This document shows positions 26,433-40,687 of a stretch of DNA of 64,000 nt, piece by piece. The stretch is from Lates calcarifer (Eukaryota > Chordata > Actinopteri > Centropomidae). The notes under the pieces were generated by a model. The model saw only the letters and a program-made list of their open reading frames with translations. It was not told the DNA's origin and did no database searches. A program made the position numbers and the translations under genes. The stretch spans positions 25,349,504-25,413,503 of the forward strand of contig NC_066847.1 of NCBI RefSeq assembly GCF_001640805.2, read 5' to 3'. Each line of letters opens with the position of its first letter. The first letter of the stretch is position 1.

Positions 26433-29430
26433 CAAGTTCAGCAGCTAAAGCTCATGAGAGGCTGGATCCACATTTCCTGTAGCCAAAAACTGTTCAAGAA
26501 CAGTCCCCACTGTTGTATGTGAAAGCCTTTTTAAAATGTAATTGCAGTTTCAATGCCAACACACTTCACTGTTATTTGATATGTTTTAATTGAAGTAACA
26601 TCATTATTTTTATTGGATCTATGATGTTTGAACCACACTGAAATAAAAGTAGATGGCTACTTGCTCTGAGACTTTCTTCAGGAGTGTCACTGTGACAGAG
26701 CAGCAGCCAGCCTGAGGTAAAGTTAGAGTGGATTTATTTATTTAAACCACTCCTGCAGCTTGGATCTGTGTCAACAAGCACACGTCCGTGTATGTGTGTG
26801 TGTGTGTGTGTGTGTGAATGTGTTTTGCAGTGCAAGTTAAAGTAAGTGTGAAATACCTCTGAGCAGTTATGACAATTGACCCAGGTGTATTTTGAAGGGT
26901 CAGGAAGCATATTGATCCTCTCACTCGTCAATCACAGATCTCACACCTTGCCACCTCTGCAGTCTGGAGGCGCCTAGGGGATGTGTGAAGGGACAAATGA
27001 TCCCTGAGGTTCTCTGTAAGGACCTACAATCACCTATCAGGTGGACTTAAACAACTAGTCCCCAGCGAAAAGTAGCAGTTTACTGCTCACAGAGAGAGAA
27101 ACACTGCTGTTGCTGCATGACAAACTGATGCTTCCAGTTTTGTGTCATCATCTTGTTTTAATTGTTCATGTGTTCATTAATTCACTGTGCTGTTAATGTT
27201 TTCTGGCTTAAATTCAAATATTTAATTGATGCATGCTCATTAAAAAATACCAGCCTCTAATTGTGGTCAATTTTTTTCAATGATCGCGACTATGGAACAG
27301 TCTAGACATATTTTTATAGGGCAGCAATCTTTCTCACATGTAATATTGACACAGCTGAAACCTACTACATACTTGTTTGTTCATGAGCTTTCTTAAGGCC
27401 TTGGATTTAGGTAATGCCTTGAAAATGATTTTGGATGGCAATCAATGTAAATTGAGTGTATGATGTGAGTTTTCTGATCATCTCAAGTGCATCAGAGTAA
27501 GTTTTAAAACGATGCATATTAACGTCAGACTCACTTCCCTGCACCGTAATGAGTGAATTTTTGATTTCAGAGGGCTGTAACTTGACCCTCATCAAAATCC
27601 CTAACATCACTCGAGTGTTCTGGAGACAGATCTGCTGGAGATCACATGGCGTCGAAAAAATCATTTAAGAAGAACGTTAAAAGAAAACGACACCTGACAG
27701 TTCACTAATTGGCCATTTCTAATTTCAAAGAGCCACGCTCGAGCTCGCCCCACTCATCTTCCCGTTGCAAAGACTGTGATTGACAGCAAGGTTCAAGATG
27801 GAAGTGTGGGAACTGCTCCTCCCACATCCTTTTCATGTTTCTGTTATTGCCTTGAGAATTTTCTCCCGCTAGAGAGAAATTTACTGTGGAGAAGGAGAAA
27901 AAAAAAGTATCTTTGCCATCTGAGCTTATCTTTCCATCAAATATCCTGCAGCAGGAGTGTTGGTGGTAGAGCAGGTGCAGGTGGGGAGGTTATCAAACTG
28001 GGTGTGAGGCAACGTTCGACACAGTCAAACTACCCTGATGCCCTGCGTAGCGATTTGTCAAAATGAATTGTGGTCAAGAATCTTATTAATAACTTTACAG
28101 GGGGAAAAAAAAAGAAGTCACTGCTCCTTCATGTCTCTGCTTGCTTCTACCTGTTTTTCATCTGTGACTGAATAAAGGTGAAATCAACATGGAAATGAAG
28201 TTTTCACATTCACCTCAGTCATCTGTCATGCTACCTGCTAAAAAAAAATGTATGACTGTGCTTTACAGTGCGGTCTCTCGCTCTCTCTCTTTCTCTTTCC
28301 ATGCATGTGTGTGTGTCTGTCTCTTTCTTCTCTCGCCAGGCCTCTGTAGTGGTCTTTTTAAAAATACTTCTCAATGAAATATGTCGGAGGTCCCTCGAAG
28401 GCAAAAAGCACCATCTCAGCTAAAGGGCTTTGATAAATCGCTAGCCAGGTGCTGCTCCAATTTGTCTTCATCATTAATTTTTACTGGGCTGTAACCTATC
28501 TGTCATTGAGCAGAACCCCTAAGCAGAGGTTTTGATGTGTTCACGTGTGTGTCTACTCGTACAGCTTGCACTTGCTTAATCCCTCCATTAATTGAAAGGG
28601 CCTTAGGCGATTGGTAGAAAAGTGAACTAGGAACACCTTTTTATTCTGTTTTGTTTCTCTTTTGTGCGTGTGTGTTTTTTCTGGGGCTGTTAGTCATTGA
28701 GGGTAACATCTGTACGGTCATGACACAGTCACCTCAAGCACTATCATCTTAGAATAACTGTGGGAAGTCACTTCTGTGCCATTGTTGCTCTTGAGCAGCA
28801 CTGAGAGAACTTGCCAGCGTTGGTTTGCTTGAATAAAAAATGTTTGGCTCGTCTTCATCGCAAACGCAGGACAATTACCATATTGTGCCTGTGCATGAGA
28901 TGCTGGGATACACTGTCCTGTGTGTGAGAGAGAGTAGACTCTGTTGGCAGGCACCTCGACTTTGAGAGAAAGAGTTCTAACAGCTCATGCTCAAAGCGAC
29001 TGAGTGATCCATTGCATAGTCAACTATGAATGTGTTTGCGGTGGGTGGAGGCCTGCAGGTGTCGGGAGGTGAATTAAGGTAATGCCAACTCAGGCGCTCA
29101 TAACAAGGGTGATATAATGCGGCGTGATCTCAAGCTGATAATGTGTGTGTGTGTGTTACAACTGAGGGTGTTGTGTGCTTTTGAGTGTTGGTGTACGTGT
29201 ATCACAACAAAGATGTGGTTTGCGAAAAAGGAGGAAGAAGAGATAAAGATGGAGGAGGACAATGGGATGGTAAACTCTCACACACACACATGCGCACATG
29301 CACACACAGACACTACTTAATGCATGCCTGCAGACACACTTCTGGGTAGAGTCTATGTTATCTGCCCCAGCCTGCAGATTCTTATAAAAACCCTAATTCC
29401 CTAGGTCACTACGTGTGTGTGTGTGTTTGC

Positions 29431-29466
<36 letters not shown>

Positions 29467-30063
29467 ACTCGTGTGTCAAGTAAAAGCATAGAGGATTTAA
29501 ACAGCATCCTGCTCTATCTGTGTTGCAAAGCTCTGAGGTAATTAACAGTGGAGAAGCAGCAGAAAAAAAAAACAGAGGGCTGAAAGGGGGTTGGCTGGCA
29601 CATGGGACACGGGATGGATGCTTTCTCAGGCTGGGTGGTTTGCGTGTGAAGAAATGAAGAACATAGATAGCATCCATGCTATTCCCAGGGCCTGTAACAA
29701 AGCTCAACATCATGGGCTTTATTTGAAAATTCCTGAAATCATCTTTCTGAAATAAGACTTTGCTGAAACCGCTTTTACTTCTGTCTTTTTTTTTCTTTTT
29801 TTTAGTGAAAGGTCTGGGACAACTAGTGCATTAACACATAAAGGCACTTGCTGATGCTTTGAATTATAATTAAAGAGGTTAAGGCCTGTATTAAATGGTT
29901 AAAAAAAACACACATTTATCTTTTGTCTCCTGGAGGATTTGCAACTTTGCTCTTCATCAGGTGCAATTCTACTGATCTTGCAAGATTTCTTTTGAAATAC
30001 CATGATTAGTTTTAGTGACATGACCAGCTTGCACAACAAAATATTTATATGATGCTCATCACC

Positions 30064-30089
30064 AAAAAAAAAAAAAAAAAAAAAAAAAA
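30064..30089 (+). repeat. A26 homopolymer
   Basis: Twenty-six A residues. No retroposed body or target duplication was recognised upstream, so it is called a simple homopolymer. Confidence 0.9.
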
Positions 30090-33000
30090 GGAAGTTGTCT
30101 GATCAGGTATGATGAGGTCATTACCTCACATGCCATACATCACACTGTTAAAGACACCCACACATAAGAAAACTATTTCATTTCGATTAATGCAGCTGGA
30201 ATTCCTGTCTGGGGTTTAGACCAGATGTGACCTAATTACTGTGCTAACAAGCCTGTTTTCACGATAACTGTTTAATCACTTCTTTATTTTCTTTTCTTGT
30301 TTTAACTAGAAAGAACTCCTACTTTTTTTAATGTTAATGTTTAAAATTTGTGTTTGAATGATTTTCAATGGAGAGGAGAACTCTGTTCCTCTCCAAGTTT
30401 TTCTTTCTGTAATGTTTTCAAATTATTTCAAGCATTTGCGCTGGTGTATCACTATATGTTAAACAGAGTGGAATACTGTGTTAAGTTTAAACTTTGACCT
30501 GCTTCACCCTATCTCTGTGAATATGTCATAAATATAATCAAAATGAAAAACACCACAGCACAGTGTGGTTTGATGATCAAAGCTGATTGCTGAAGACATA
30601 CAGGAATTTCAATTATATATTATTCATGCAAACATTATCAAAGAGGCGACATGGCAATACACGATGAACTTAAACAAAGGCGTTCTTCCACTATTCTGTT
30701 AATAGACACTGACGGCTAATGAAGTTTTAATTTACACCTAATCAGATCTTGTAAGCCATGCCCAGTCGCCTCGGACCGTATGGACAGGCAGAGGGGCCAA
30801 AAGACTGGCTCCTGAGAGACCATCACTCCACTCTCATTAATGTTCACAGGTTTGTGCTCCTCCTTGTCAGCACAGGGCTCTTCCAATGTATACTTTGAGC
30901 AAGTCAGTGTGTGCAATTTAAATGTTATTTTTATGCCAGGCCCTCTTTGTTACGTGATTAACAAATGGGATTGACAGGTAAAGTGAGAAAAAAGAGTAAG
31001 AGTACATACATGTAAAACCATCAGCTGGGTCTAGAACATTAAATGTTTGCACTGAGACCAGATGGGATGCAAATTATTTATAGGTCTTTACTAACTAAAC
31101 ATTATTTTTCTGATGTTTGACAGTTGATGCAGCACCATCAATATATGCTGAACTAATAGGAAACAGCAGCTGGCCTGTGTATAGCATTCCTAACTCTTAA
31201 ACAAACATGCACATTTTACATTTTAAATCACAAAAAGTCAAATTCTTAAGTGGAGCTATCTCTAGTAATCTCTTTTAATTATATTTTAATAATATACATA
31301 TCCTATGTAACAATTAATTGGGGTATATAGGAACAGTTTAAATATCACTTACAGTGAAATCACTCTATTTATAAATTAAGAGAGAAAATGTAACAATTAT
31401 AATATGAGTAACATTATTAGTGTGTTCAATGAAAAGTTACCCAGAGGTTTGTCACATACAGAACAATTTAGCAGATTTCAACACTCTTTGTGTCATTACA
31501 CTCTTCAAAGTACACTTTACATTTAGTGAGATAATCATAATGTGCCCTCACAATACTGAGCTAGTTTAAAGTGATAAGGCAAAATGATGAAGAGAGATTT
31601 CTTGTCAAGAAACTCAGTTACTTGATGGCATTGTTTCCAGTCTGTCTGTGTCTTAATTCCTGTACAGTTCCCCTTCATGGAGACACAAAATTCTCTGCAC
31701 AGCTGTGATTCCCGAAACTGTCATGCTTCTTTTATTTATTATTATTTTATTTTCCCCAGTTCTAATAGTGTACAAGACAAGAGACAAGATACTGGGTGTT
31801 ATGGATTCTTTAAAATAACCTGTCAGCTGTAGCAGTGCAGCTAACTGTTATATGTTATACTGTCATATGATGCATATTCCTGGACTGAAAATGCTTTTTA
31901 ATTCTTTGAAGTGTATATCTTTTATTTTTATATACACTGTTGCAGACTTCTATCGCTTTGGTGAGACACATGGTGAAGAAAGGCATTTGTTTCTATCAGG
32001 AACCCTATTTACCACTGCACAATAAAACCAAGCCTGAGCCTGAGACAAGTGGGTGTATGTTGTGAAAGAACGCTCATTTTCTTCCTCGCATTTTCCTCTC
32101 TTTACCTCTACCATTTTTTTCTCTCCTATCTTTTCCATCTTTCTCTCTTGCACAAAAACACACACAAGTAAACTCACCCAACCCATATCCCACATATTAA
32201 TTATCACACCTGGGTCAGCTTCAGTGAACATTACCGCTGACACCTCATTTACTGGGAAGAAAAAAAAAACTGTATCCTACTGGAGCAGTTTCTTCCCCGC
32301 CGACCACAAAGCGAGTCTGAGTTTGAGTTGTTTTCATTTGGCACAGTAAACACTAAATTGTGTGGTACTACCAACCTGGCAGCCAGATAACAAAGATGGG
32401 CTAAAGAGACTGAAGTCAGGTGAAGGCATTTCACTTGAGGTTGCACTGACATGCTTTTAATTAAAGCTTTCCCACACATCTCTGTTCCAAAGACCCGTAA
32501 GGTAAAATGAATCATTATGTGCTATGTGTGTGTGTGCACAAATGTGTAAATGCAAGACTGAAAGTCAATAAGCGTCATTATTTCCAGAGTGTTTGACAGT
32601 TACGCAGAGTTTTTACAACACCTGGTAGGCCTGCAAAGACCTCACATCTTTCATTCAGTATGTCTGTGTTGCTATTACTTGACAGCTCATGTCTCTTTGT
32701 ATACAGACAAGTATAATTGGAAGAAAGACAAACCATTAATAATGCATCATAAAAAAAATGAAACAAATGGCAAAGTAGGTTGGCACCCTGAATCAACCAT
32801 AACCTTTTAGTCATATGCATTAGTAGAGTATTATATGTTGTAAATATCACATTGACCAAAAGTCTATCAGTGTAATGGAAACTGAAATTTAAATCTGAAA
32901 TTTAAAAATAGAAATGCTCCTCAGGGTTGACATCTCCGTAAGTGTGCATTCTGATCTATAAAATGCTCCCCCTCCCTCACACCAGTCACCTATACTTGAA

Positions 33001-34489
33001 TAACAGTGTGTATGTTTCCTTGACATTCGATCTTCTCTGTGGTCCCTCTCGCCGATTTTTGGTCTCCTCTCGAATGCGATTCAGTGGATCATATAAGTCA
33101 TACCCCTCACGGGCCAAATGTCCCAACTGCATACTTTCTCATGAGAGGGAGAACTCAATCTGTGTGTAGTGTGAAATCCACGATATGTCATAGCAGCCCC
33201 ATCAGCTGTGCCGTTCATTCACATACTGTATTGTTGACTCAAAATAAAGATGGTTTGGTTTCACTCTGTTCGTAAAGAAGAGGCGAGCCGCCGGATCAGG
33301 TTCCTGTTGAGATACCGTCGACCGCAAAGTGTATTCTCAGGGGAATGTCACATTTGTGATCCTTGAGATGTGTGTTGGTGGAGGAGAATGGTTATCAAAT
33401 GAAATGAAACACCATGCTTGGTGATAGACTGTGATGGGAAAATGTATACCAGTATGGTTGACATTTATAATCCCCTACTACTATATGATATCTGTTTTTA
33501 AATATTTTTATATATTTTACAGAACTTGGCTCTTGGGATATACATTGTTGCTGCACAGCTGCACATCAGTCCTTTTTTTTAATCAAGTTCACTATAACTG
33601 AGTGACACGGGTCAAAAGAGTCAACACTGTCATAAGGTCATGAGCAATTTTTCATTTAAATCTTGTGTCTTATGAAATGATTGTGTTCCTGCCATGGCAT
33701 GTATCTCCTTACAGTTACTTAACGGCTGTATTTAAATGTTGCTGCATGTAAAATTCCATAAATTTTAACGATGAACTTCAGCTATGAATTTTTTTTCTAA
33801 ACCTTGTTGTTTGTCTAACATCCCTTTGCCTTTCATTGTAACAATATCTCAGAATTTTAAAAAAGTGCAAATCAAAGTAGACTAAGTACAGCCACGTACA
33901 CAGTCAGTTACCAAGACAATGGGACGATGTTAAGAGGTAGGACCTTTTAGTCCTTGTAGAACTCATCAGAATTCTAAAGATGCTGCACTATGCTTAGTCT
34001 GACATATTAAAAGCACTTTTGGATTAAGCATTTGATAATAAACATGGGTTTAGAACAGCTCAATGTGGCATCCCTCTTTCTCTCTCCCTCGCTCCCTCTC
34101 CCTCTCTCTCTTGACTTCTGCTCATTCAAACAGAAGTAACAGCAACTGCCAGCAACACATTTTGACATCTGCTGTTGGTGGCAGTATTTCATGACAAACA
34201 TCCACACTGCCTGTCTACATCCACATTTGACACAAATGTGTAGCCGTCATCACCACTTCCACAAAGCAGCTACAGGCCGGTAAGCCTCAAATCCTATTTT
34301 TGACCACAGCCGATAATTCTTGCAAAAACCAGAGAGTCAATATTTTATCACAGGGGTACAGCAAACACATGCAGATGCATTGTTGGTATGTTTTCCTCTT
34401 AAATATTGATTCCTAAACCACTCTGCAGCCATCTGGTCTGTGGAGTATATTCTGCATAAAATGCGCACACATGCACGTGCACACAGGGA

Positions 34490-35060
34490 TGCACGCACGC
34501 ACACACACACACAATACAATACAATGCCACATGTGCAAATGTAGCACACTCATACACACATATTCATATAAAGTTGAGCACACACACACAAGTGTGCAGA
34601 GACACAATAATGTGATTCTCTCTCACAAGTATGCACGCAAAGACACACAAGGACACACACACACACACACACACAAGTGCTTGCCTCACACACGTCCTTG
34701 CTCAGAGGGAGGGAGCCTTCCTTCCAAAAATGAGTAACAAAACACATGAAAGGAACTCCAATTTGTTTTGTCCTGGACTCCAAATGTAATTTTCGCTCTA
34801 AACCACAGCCATGTTGCCTGCAACAATGGCCTTGTTCCACTCATTTCCCTCTTTCTCTATATGTCACCACTGAAGTGCCTTTGGACAGCTTCAAGCTGCA
34901 GATGTTGCTACAGCACCTCCTTCCTCCTATACAAGCACTTTTTTTTTCGTCAGCGTAATTGTATTAGAATGCACCTCCAATCCTCTGTAACAGAAAGATG
35001 TAAGCCGCTTCGCTTGCTTGTGGAGGGATCAACAATCTCTCTTTTAAAAGCCTTGAAAAG

Positions 35061-35099
<39 letters not shown>

Positions 35100-35167
35100 C
35101 AGTACGTGCACGCACAGTTGTATGTGTACACAGGCTGTGCACTCTCTCTACACACATTCCTCCACCT

Positions 35168-35211
<44 letters not shown>

Positions 35212-35358
35212 ATCACACAGTATAAGCAGAACCACCTCTGTGTAGTGTGATTAGGTATAGCTGTCGCTGAATTGTGCTGAGCACAGCCAGGGCATTGCTG
35301 AGGATTGGGTTGCCCTGTCTCCACAGAGAAAGAGAGAGAGAGAGAGAGAACACACACA

Positions 35359-35395
<37 letters not shown>

Positions 35396-35401
35396 AGAGA
35401 G
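34490..35401 (+). repeat. Cluster of CA, GT and GA microsatellites
   Basis: Tracts lie at 34,498-34,514 (CA), 34,652-34,676 (CA), 35,062-35,096 (GT), 35,170-35,207 (CA), 35,325-35,350 (GA), 35,351-35,392 (CA) and 35,392-35,401 (GA). The GT and CA tracts at 35,062 and 35,170 are inverted relative to each other with about 73 bases between. All ORFs here are repeat-encoded. Confidence 0.95.
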
Positions 35402-36567
35402 CCTGTCTGTCTCCACCTTGTCTTTAGCAAGTCGCCAGGAAGCAGCTGGCCTGAATATCTGAGTGCCTTTAATGAACTGAAATCTTTTGGGTGCGAGGAT
35501 TCAGTGATTAAATGCAATAAGACTAATATTCCTGGGTGGGTTGGGAGTCAAAAGAGGATTGTCCTCAGAGAGAGAGATGGAGGAAGACAGAGAGAGGGAG
35601 AGAAGAGTGTGCTTGGCTCAAAGTGCAGTCTCCCCGTTCTCCACCCCCCACCCCCACCTCTTGGGGAATAACCCTATTTAGAGCAGAGGAGTACAGTTGG
35701 AGCTTTCGAAGTAGGAAAGGAGGGAGGGGGAGACGTTTGCTGGTGGGTGGTAGAGATCGGGGAGCATTAGTGACTATGGCTTGAAGATTATGTTACATTT
35801 AAATTGTGATAGAGACTTTTGGAACCTTAGATTTGACCTCCCAAAACTGGTACCTAAAACAATTGCAATACACATATAAACACCACAAACTTACTGCACC
35901 AAGTAATACAGTAATTCATATTAGACATAGCATATAGCATATTGTCACTTTTTTTCCCTTTTAATTAAAGTTAACAAGTTCAGTCTTCTGTATCGTAGTG
36001 GTACATCCTGGTTCTTATGTCACCACTTTGATGAATGGCCTGGAAACCTTGGTGTTTTTTCTATAAATTGCATCCTTATGTGTTGGCTGCCAAACTTTGT
36101 TTCCCTAAAGACCCCTTTTTAAACTCTAGAATCACAGCTGTGTTGAGGAGCAATAGTGTGTAGGGACTAAGTTGGAGATGCTGAACTATCTCATACAAGT
36201 GGTAAAACTGACTCACCTCAGGCACTAGCTACCTTTATGCCCACTGTGCATCTGAAACATGCACTTATTTTGTCTTAAGTATTTAATATTTTATGTGCCA
36301 TGTGTCCGTCTAATACCATTAGATCATTGTGTGGTGACTTACAAACTGTATTTTGCACAGTTAAATGTAAATGTAAGTTTTTTGAGAGCAGAGCAAATAA
36401 ATAATGAGCCTGCATTTTTCTGATACAAAACTATTTCTGGTTTTAACAATCAAAAAAATGAGATCACTTTTGTCAGAAGCTCAGGTTTGAATTCACAGGA
36501 CCAAGCACTTATGACAAATCATGAAATCTTGCTGCAGTTAGCTTAATGAGTAGAAGCTCTTTGAACA

Positions 36568-36615
36568 GCCCTGTTGCTGAAAGGTGCTATACAAATAAAC
36601 CTGCCTTGCCTTATT
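36568..36615 (+). repeat. SINE/LINE-tail-like relic (AAAGGTGCTATACAAATAAA)
   Basis: AAAGGTGCTATACAAATAAA followed by CCTGCCTTGCC matches the common 3' tail of fish L2-type SINEs and LINEs. No tRNA-like head or A/B boxes are visible upstream, so only the tail remains. Confidence 0.4.
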
Positions 36616-38540
36616 ACTCAAATATCACCTTGGCTGACATCTGGGTTACACAGAGGAAAAACACTCACCCACAACCACCACATCTACACACCTGCCTTTT
36701 TTTTTCATTGTGAGAAGCCAGTGAGGGATCACCTAATGGTCAGAATGCCTGTACAGAATGTGGAAGCTTGGAGGGCAGATGATATTTCAACAAGTGTAGT
36801 GTAGTGAGATGGAAAGGGTGTGGAGGCTGGGTTGCAGCGTGTCTGAGTTTCATGCAGGAGACCAGATTTTGTCTCTCAAAACAGTGTTCTTTTAATTAAT
36901 TTCAGGTAAATAAAAGCACAATTTATGTTCAGAGTTTTATTAGACCGACTGTTGTTTGTTGCCTAAATCTACACTAACCATATTTTATGTGCCATGCGTG
37001 GACAAGTTAGAATCCTACAAGTGTTGGTACTGGTTGTTAAAAAAGAAGAAGAAGAAGAAAGAAAAAAAGATAATTGGTTTTGAACTTATCTAGGGTTTTG
37101 CAGTTCTTGTCATGTGATAGAGTTACTCTGGAAACACCACTCATCTAAAAAAATAAAATGGACCATGCTCATCTGTTATCCTGGTCATAACTTTTAGTCA
37201 AAGCAACTACATCTTTCCCAACTCATTCAAAAGGCTTTTTCAGCTGCTTTTGATTTATTACATCTAGATATAATTTGAAGTGATGCAACATGTTTAAAGA
37301 GTACTCCTAAAATGAACATTTTGGCAGCCAATATAAATTGCCTCAAACTCTGCCTCAAGGCATGTATTCTGGGTTATTTTCATTAAATGAGCATCTCAGG
37401 TCACAGTCTCTCTTCAATACATTCACATTTAATGCTGTTTGATTTGCATGCTGCCCCATTACTCAGTGAAAGTAGCTTAGGTTGAAAGCTGTAGAATCAA
37501 GTGAAAAGTCATGACACTAAAGTGCATGCTTAAAGCAAAGCTTCATTTAATTAACCGACAAGTCTGACAGATACTATTTAACATGAATCACTTCCCTGAT
37601 ATGTCTCGCAGAGAACGTGATGGGAAAAAAGGTTCAGTGCAGACATGTTGAGCTCATTTATAAAACACTCCAGACAGACAGGAGGAGAAAACCACGTTTT
37701 CTCTTGTCTGCCTCATCCACTTGTTGGACTCACTGATCTTAAAAGCTGACAGCTTGCAATTCAGGACGGAGGTTTAACTGAGTGTTAACTGCTCTTAGAC
37801 ACATATCACAGTGTGTGGAGAAGCAGTCATTCGCTGTGGATATAAAGATGGAAGCTATGACAAACACACTGAAACACATAAACACCTTCACACTTTCCCA
37901 CACATGCAACAACATTGCCCAAATATAAAAAAAACTAAAACAAACAAACAAAAAAAAACAATATTTTGCTAGCTGAGATGAAGTCCCACCAGGAGTTTTG
38001 CAAATATTGTGCAAAGATGCTGCAATATACATTGAATAAATACTGAAAGTTTTAGTGGTCCTGTATGTGTGTGTGTGTGTGTCTAACCCGTGACTGTACC
38101 AAACATAGTTAGGTGTTGTAATGTGAGGGTGTGACATAGTAACAGAGAGACAGACACTGGTAACACTTATGTAACAGTAGCATCCTTTTACTGTCCTTAA
38201 TTTATGTCTCATGTCACCACTCTGTCACTCATGCTGTTTCAACACGGTCCAACACTATGAGTGTGTGTTAGTGTGTAAGCATGTTTGTGTGTGCTATTAA
38301 ACTATGATATTTCACATAAAACTGCATGTTATCAAAACTCACATAATGTAGTTTATCGTTAATGTCATGAATGGAACTCCACATAAAATAGAGCCTTAAA
38401 CATCATTATTATTAATCATACAATCTATTGGTCATTGGTGACAAAAATAAATTCCAAAGTACACATGCAAAACAAGCAAATACACCTATGTTGTATTATT
38501 TGTGTGTACATTTGAATAATACATGCACAGAACACTAAAG

Positions 38541-38594
38541 ACACACACACACACACACACACACACGCACGCACACACACACACACACACACAC
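38541..38594 (+). repeat. (CA)n microsatellite
   Basis: CA repeat with a few GC interruptions near 38,566-38,572. Confidence 0.95.
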
Positions 38595-40632
38595 TCAAAG
38601 ACAGCATCAATCATGCCAGTGGTTTCATAAATTGTATTGAATGTCTTTTGCACCTCACCTTTTACATTCACCTTTACATGAGTTTTCACGACTGCCTCTA
38701 ACACAGGCTTCCATTTTTTTTTTTTTTGCCTGATTTACAGCCCAAGGGTGCAGTCCACTACTCTGAAGTGTTTACTCACCACAGGCATTAAACATAACTG
38801 TCAATTAGGAGTGGAAGTCAGAGCTCCTAATGGCCTTGTTTAGGCTGTCGTGTGGACAAGCATTAGCGTCTCTCAGTCTGAGAGAGTGTGTGTACGGTAG
38901 GAGAGTGAGAGGCATGTGAGCATCAGCTACGTGTGTGTATCTTTGTGTGTGTGTGTGTGTGTGTGTGTGCCTGTGCGTGTGTCAAAATCCTGCGCAGCTT
39001 AGTCCCCTTGATCATCCAGAGTAGTGAACATTTCACCTGACACCTTTACGAGAGGACAGGACCCCGGACTCATTTTTAAAGTCCCCCCCCCACATCCACT
39101 TTGATGTGTGTTATTAAACACACCTGTACCTGATTTGTACGCCGCTCTCTTTCGTCTCTTGCTCTGCCCTGAATATTAGTGCTACTTACGCTTAAGTCTG
39201 AACATCAGCAGTATTTACGGTTAGGTCTTAATGGGTGGATTTACCATGAAAGAAATGAGAGTGTCAGAAAGGGTGGAATTAAAGAGAGGTTCAATCAAAG
39301 GGTAAAAAATCTTTTTACACTGTTTTGCTCACAGTTATTGCCTCTTTATTTAATAAAAGACTGCAAATATGCTGCTGGTAACACTGGTTTATGTAACGCC
39401 TATTAAAGTAAAATCTACACCTTTTGTATTTTAACTGGGTAAAATAAATTTCTAATGTTTCTTCTTCTTTGAAGAACCTTTGAAAAATGTTCAGTTTTCT
39501 TTTACAACTTTCCCTTAATGGATTGTATAAAGAGATACCTGTATTACGTTCTAGATTAAAGAAAGGGCTAATTATTCAAGATTGTGTCTGCCTACGAGAG
39601 ACACAAGTGGAAGTGTGTTCTGTCAAATGATATGGAATCGAATCTGAGTATCATTTTTCTTGTGAAGCCTCAGCATCTGTAGCTAATTCATCAATTCCTC
39701 CTGGTCTTGCTTAACATCCCACCCCATTAACTACTTACAGTTGCTGTTTGTGAAACATAATAAACCCTCTATTGCTACAATAAAACTTTAGCTGCATTAA
39801 CTTCTTGCTGGAGAGGCACACACACACACACAGGTGTGCGTCAGAGATTAATGTCTGAAGCATTTTGGAGGAGAAAGGGTTGATGGGAGGATAAAGGATA
39901 CAAAGAGCTCATGAATTATCTGCATATGCGAGCTGCTTATTTGATCAAAGATAAGGGGGAATGAGTCCACTTGCTCTCCAGTCTACACTCACATGAAGCC
40001 TATGAGCCTCGCGATACCATCAGTTTAGCTTTCAATGACAACTAGTCCTTAGCATGGATGAACACACCCTCATTGGTAAGCTATATGATAGGATTATGAC
40101 TGTATTTGATATGCAATGCATGGAATTAAAGAATGTCTAGATAAGTTAAAATTGCCCCCTCACTCTAAAGCACAGGCTTAGCTAGGCCTTACACTCTACA
40201 GTAGTCTTGGCAATACAGCAAATTGCCTGTTTTGCCCTTGAGGATCAATATCTAGGTTGTGTCAAGGGCACCCGGGTTTCTTCTGCTAATAGTTTAACGG
40301 ATGTGAGGCAAAGAGCAGGTTCTTCAAAAGGGGGCAGAAATGCCTCTGTACAATTGAGACTAATTGTGGCATAAATTCACAATCGTTTCATAACGGGCTT
40401 CACAGCTTGAGGTTTGTCATGTGCAATGGACGCCTTGCTCCCATTTTCACCTGCCATTGCTCTCAATCAAACAAAGAGGTGGGGTGGAAGTTTCTTTTCA
40501 TGTGTTCAAAGGCAACCGGTTGCTGAGCTTTTTTTTTTTCAAACAGAAACAATAACTCTTTTTATTGAGAACAAATGTTGACATTTGGAGGGAGCAGCAG
40601 TGGGTGAGGGAAAGAAAGAAAGAGTGGGAGAA

Positions 40633-40634
<2 letters not shown>

Positions 40635-40673
<39 letters not shown>

Positions 40674-40687
40674 GAGAGAGAGAGAGG
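40635..40687 (+). repeat. (GA)n microsatellite
   Basis: GA run with one TGAGA interruption at about 40,671, purine on the plus strand. Confidence 0.95.

Larger units (their letters stand above)
18941..34480. other. Gene desert, middle part
   Basis: Apart from the repeats and motifs listed separately, it holds GT tracts at 26,793-26,816 and 29,412-29,466. CNE-like blocks are near 27,560-27,770, 28,380-28,620, 29,030-29,120 and 33,230-33,370. The stretch 31,000-31,900 is very AT-rich with nothing recognisable. ORFs are short and repeat- or chance-derived. Confidence 0.6.

Noticed and set aside
37739..38212. A 157-codon minus-strand ORF
   Set aside because: Contains repeat-coded residues from a CA tract, and no domain is recognised.
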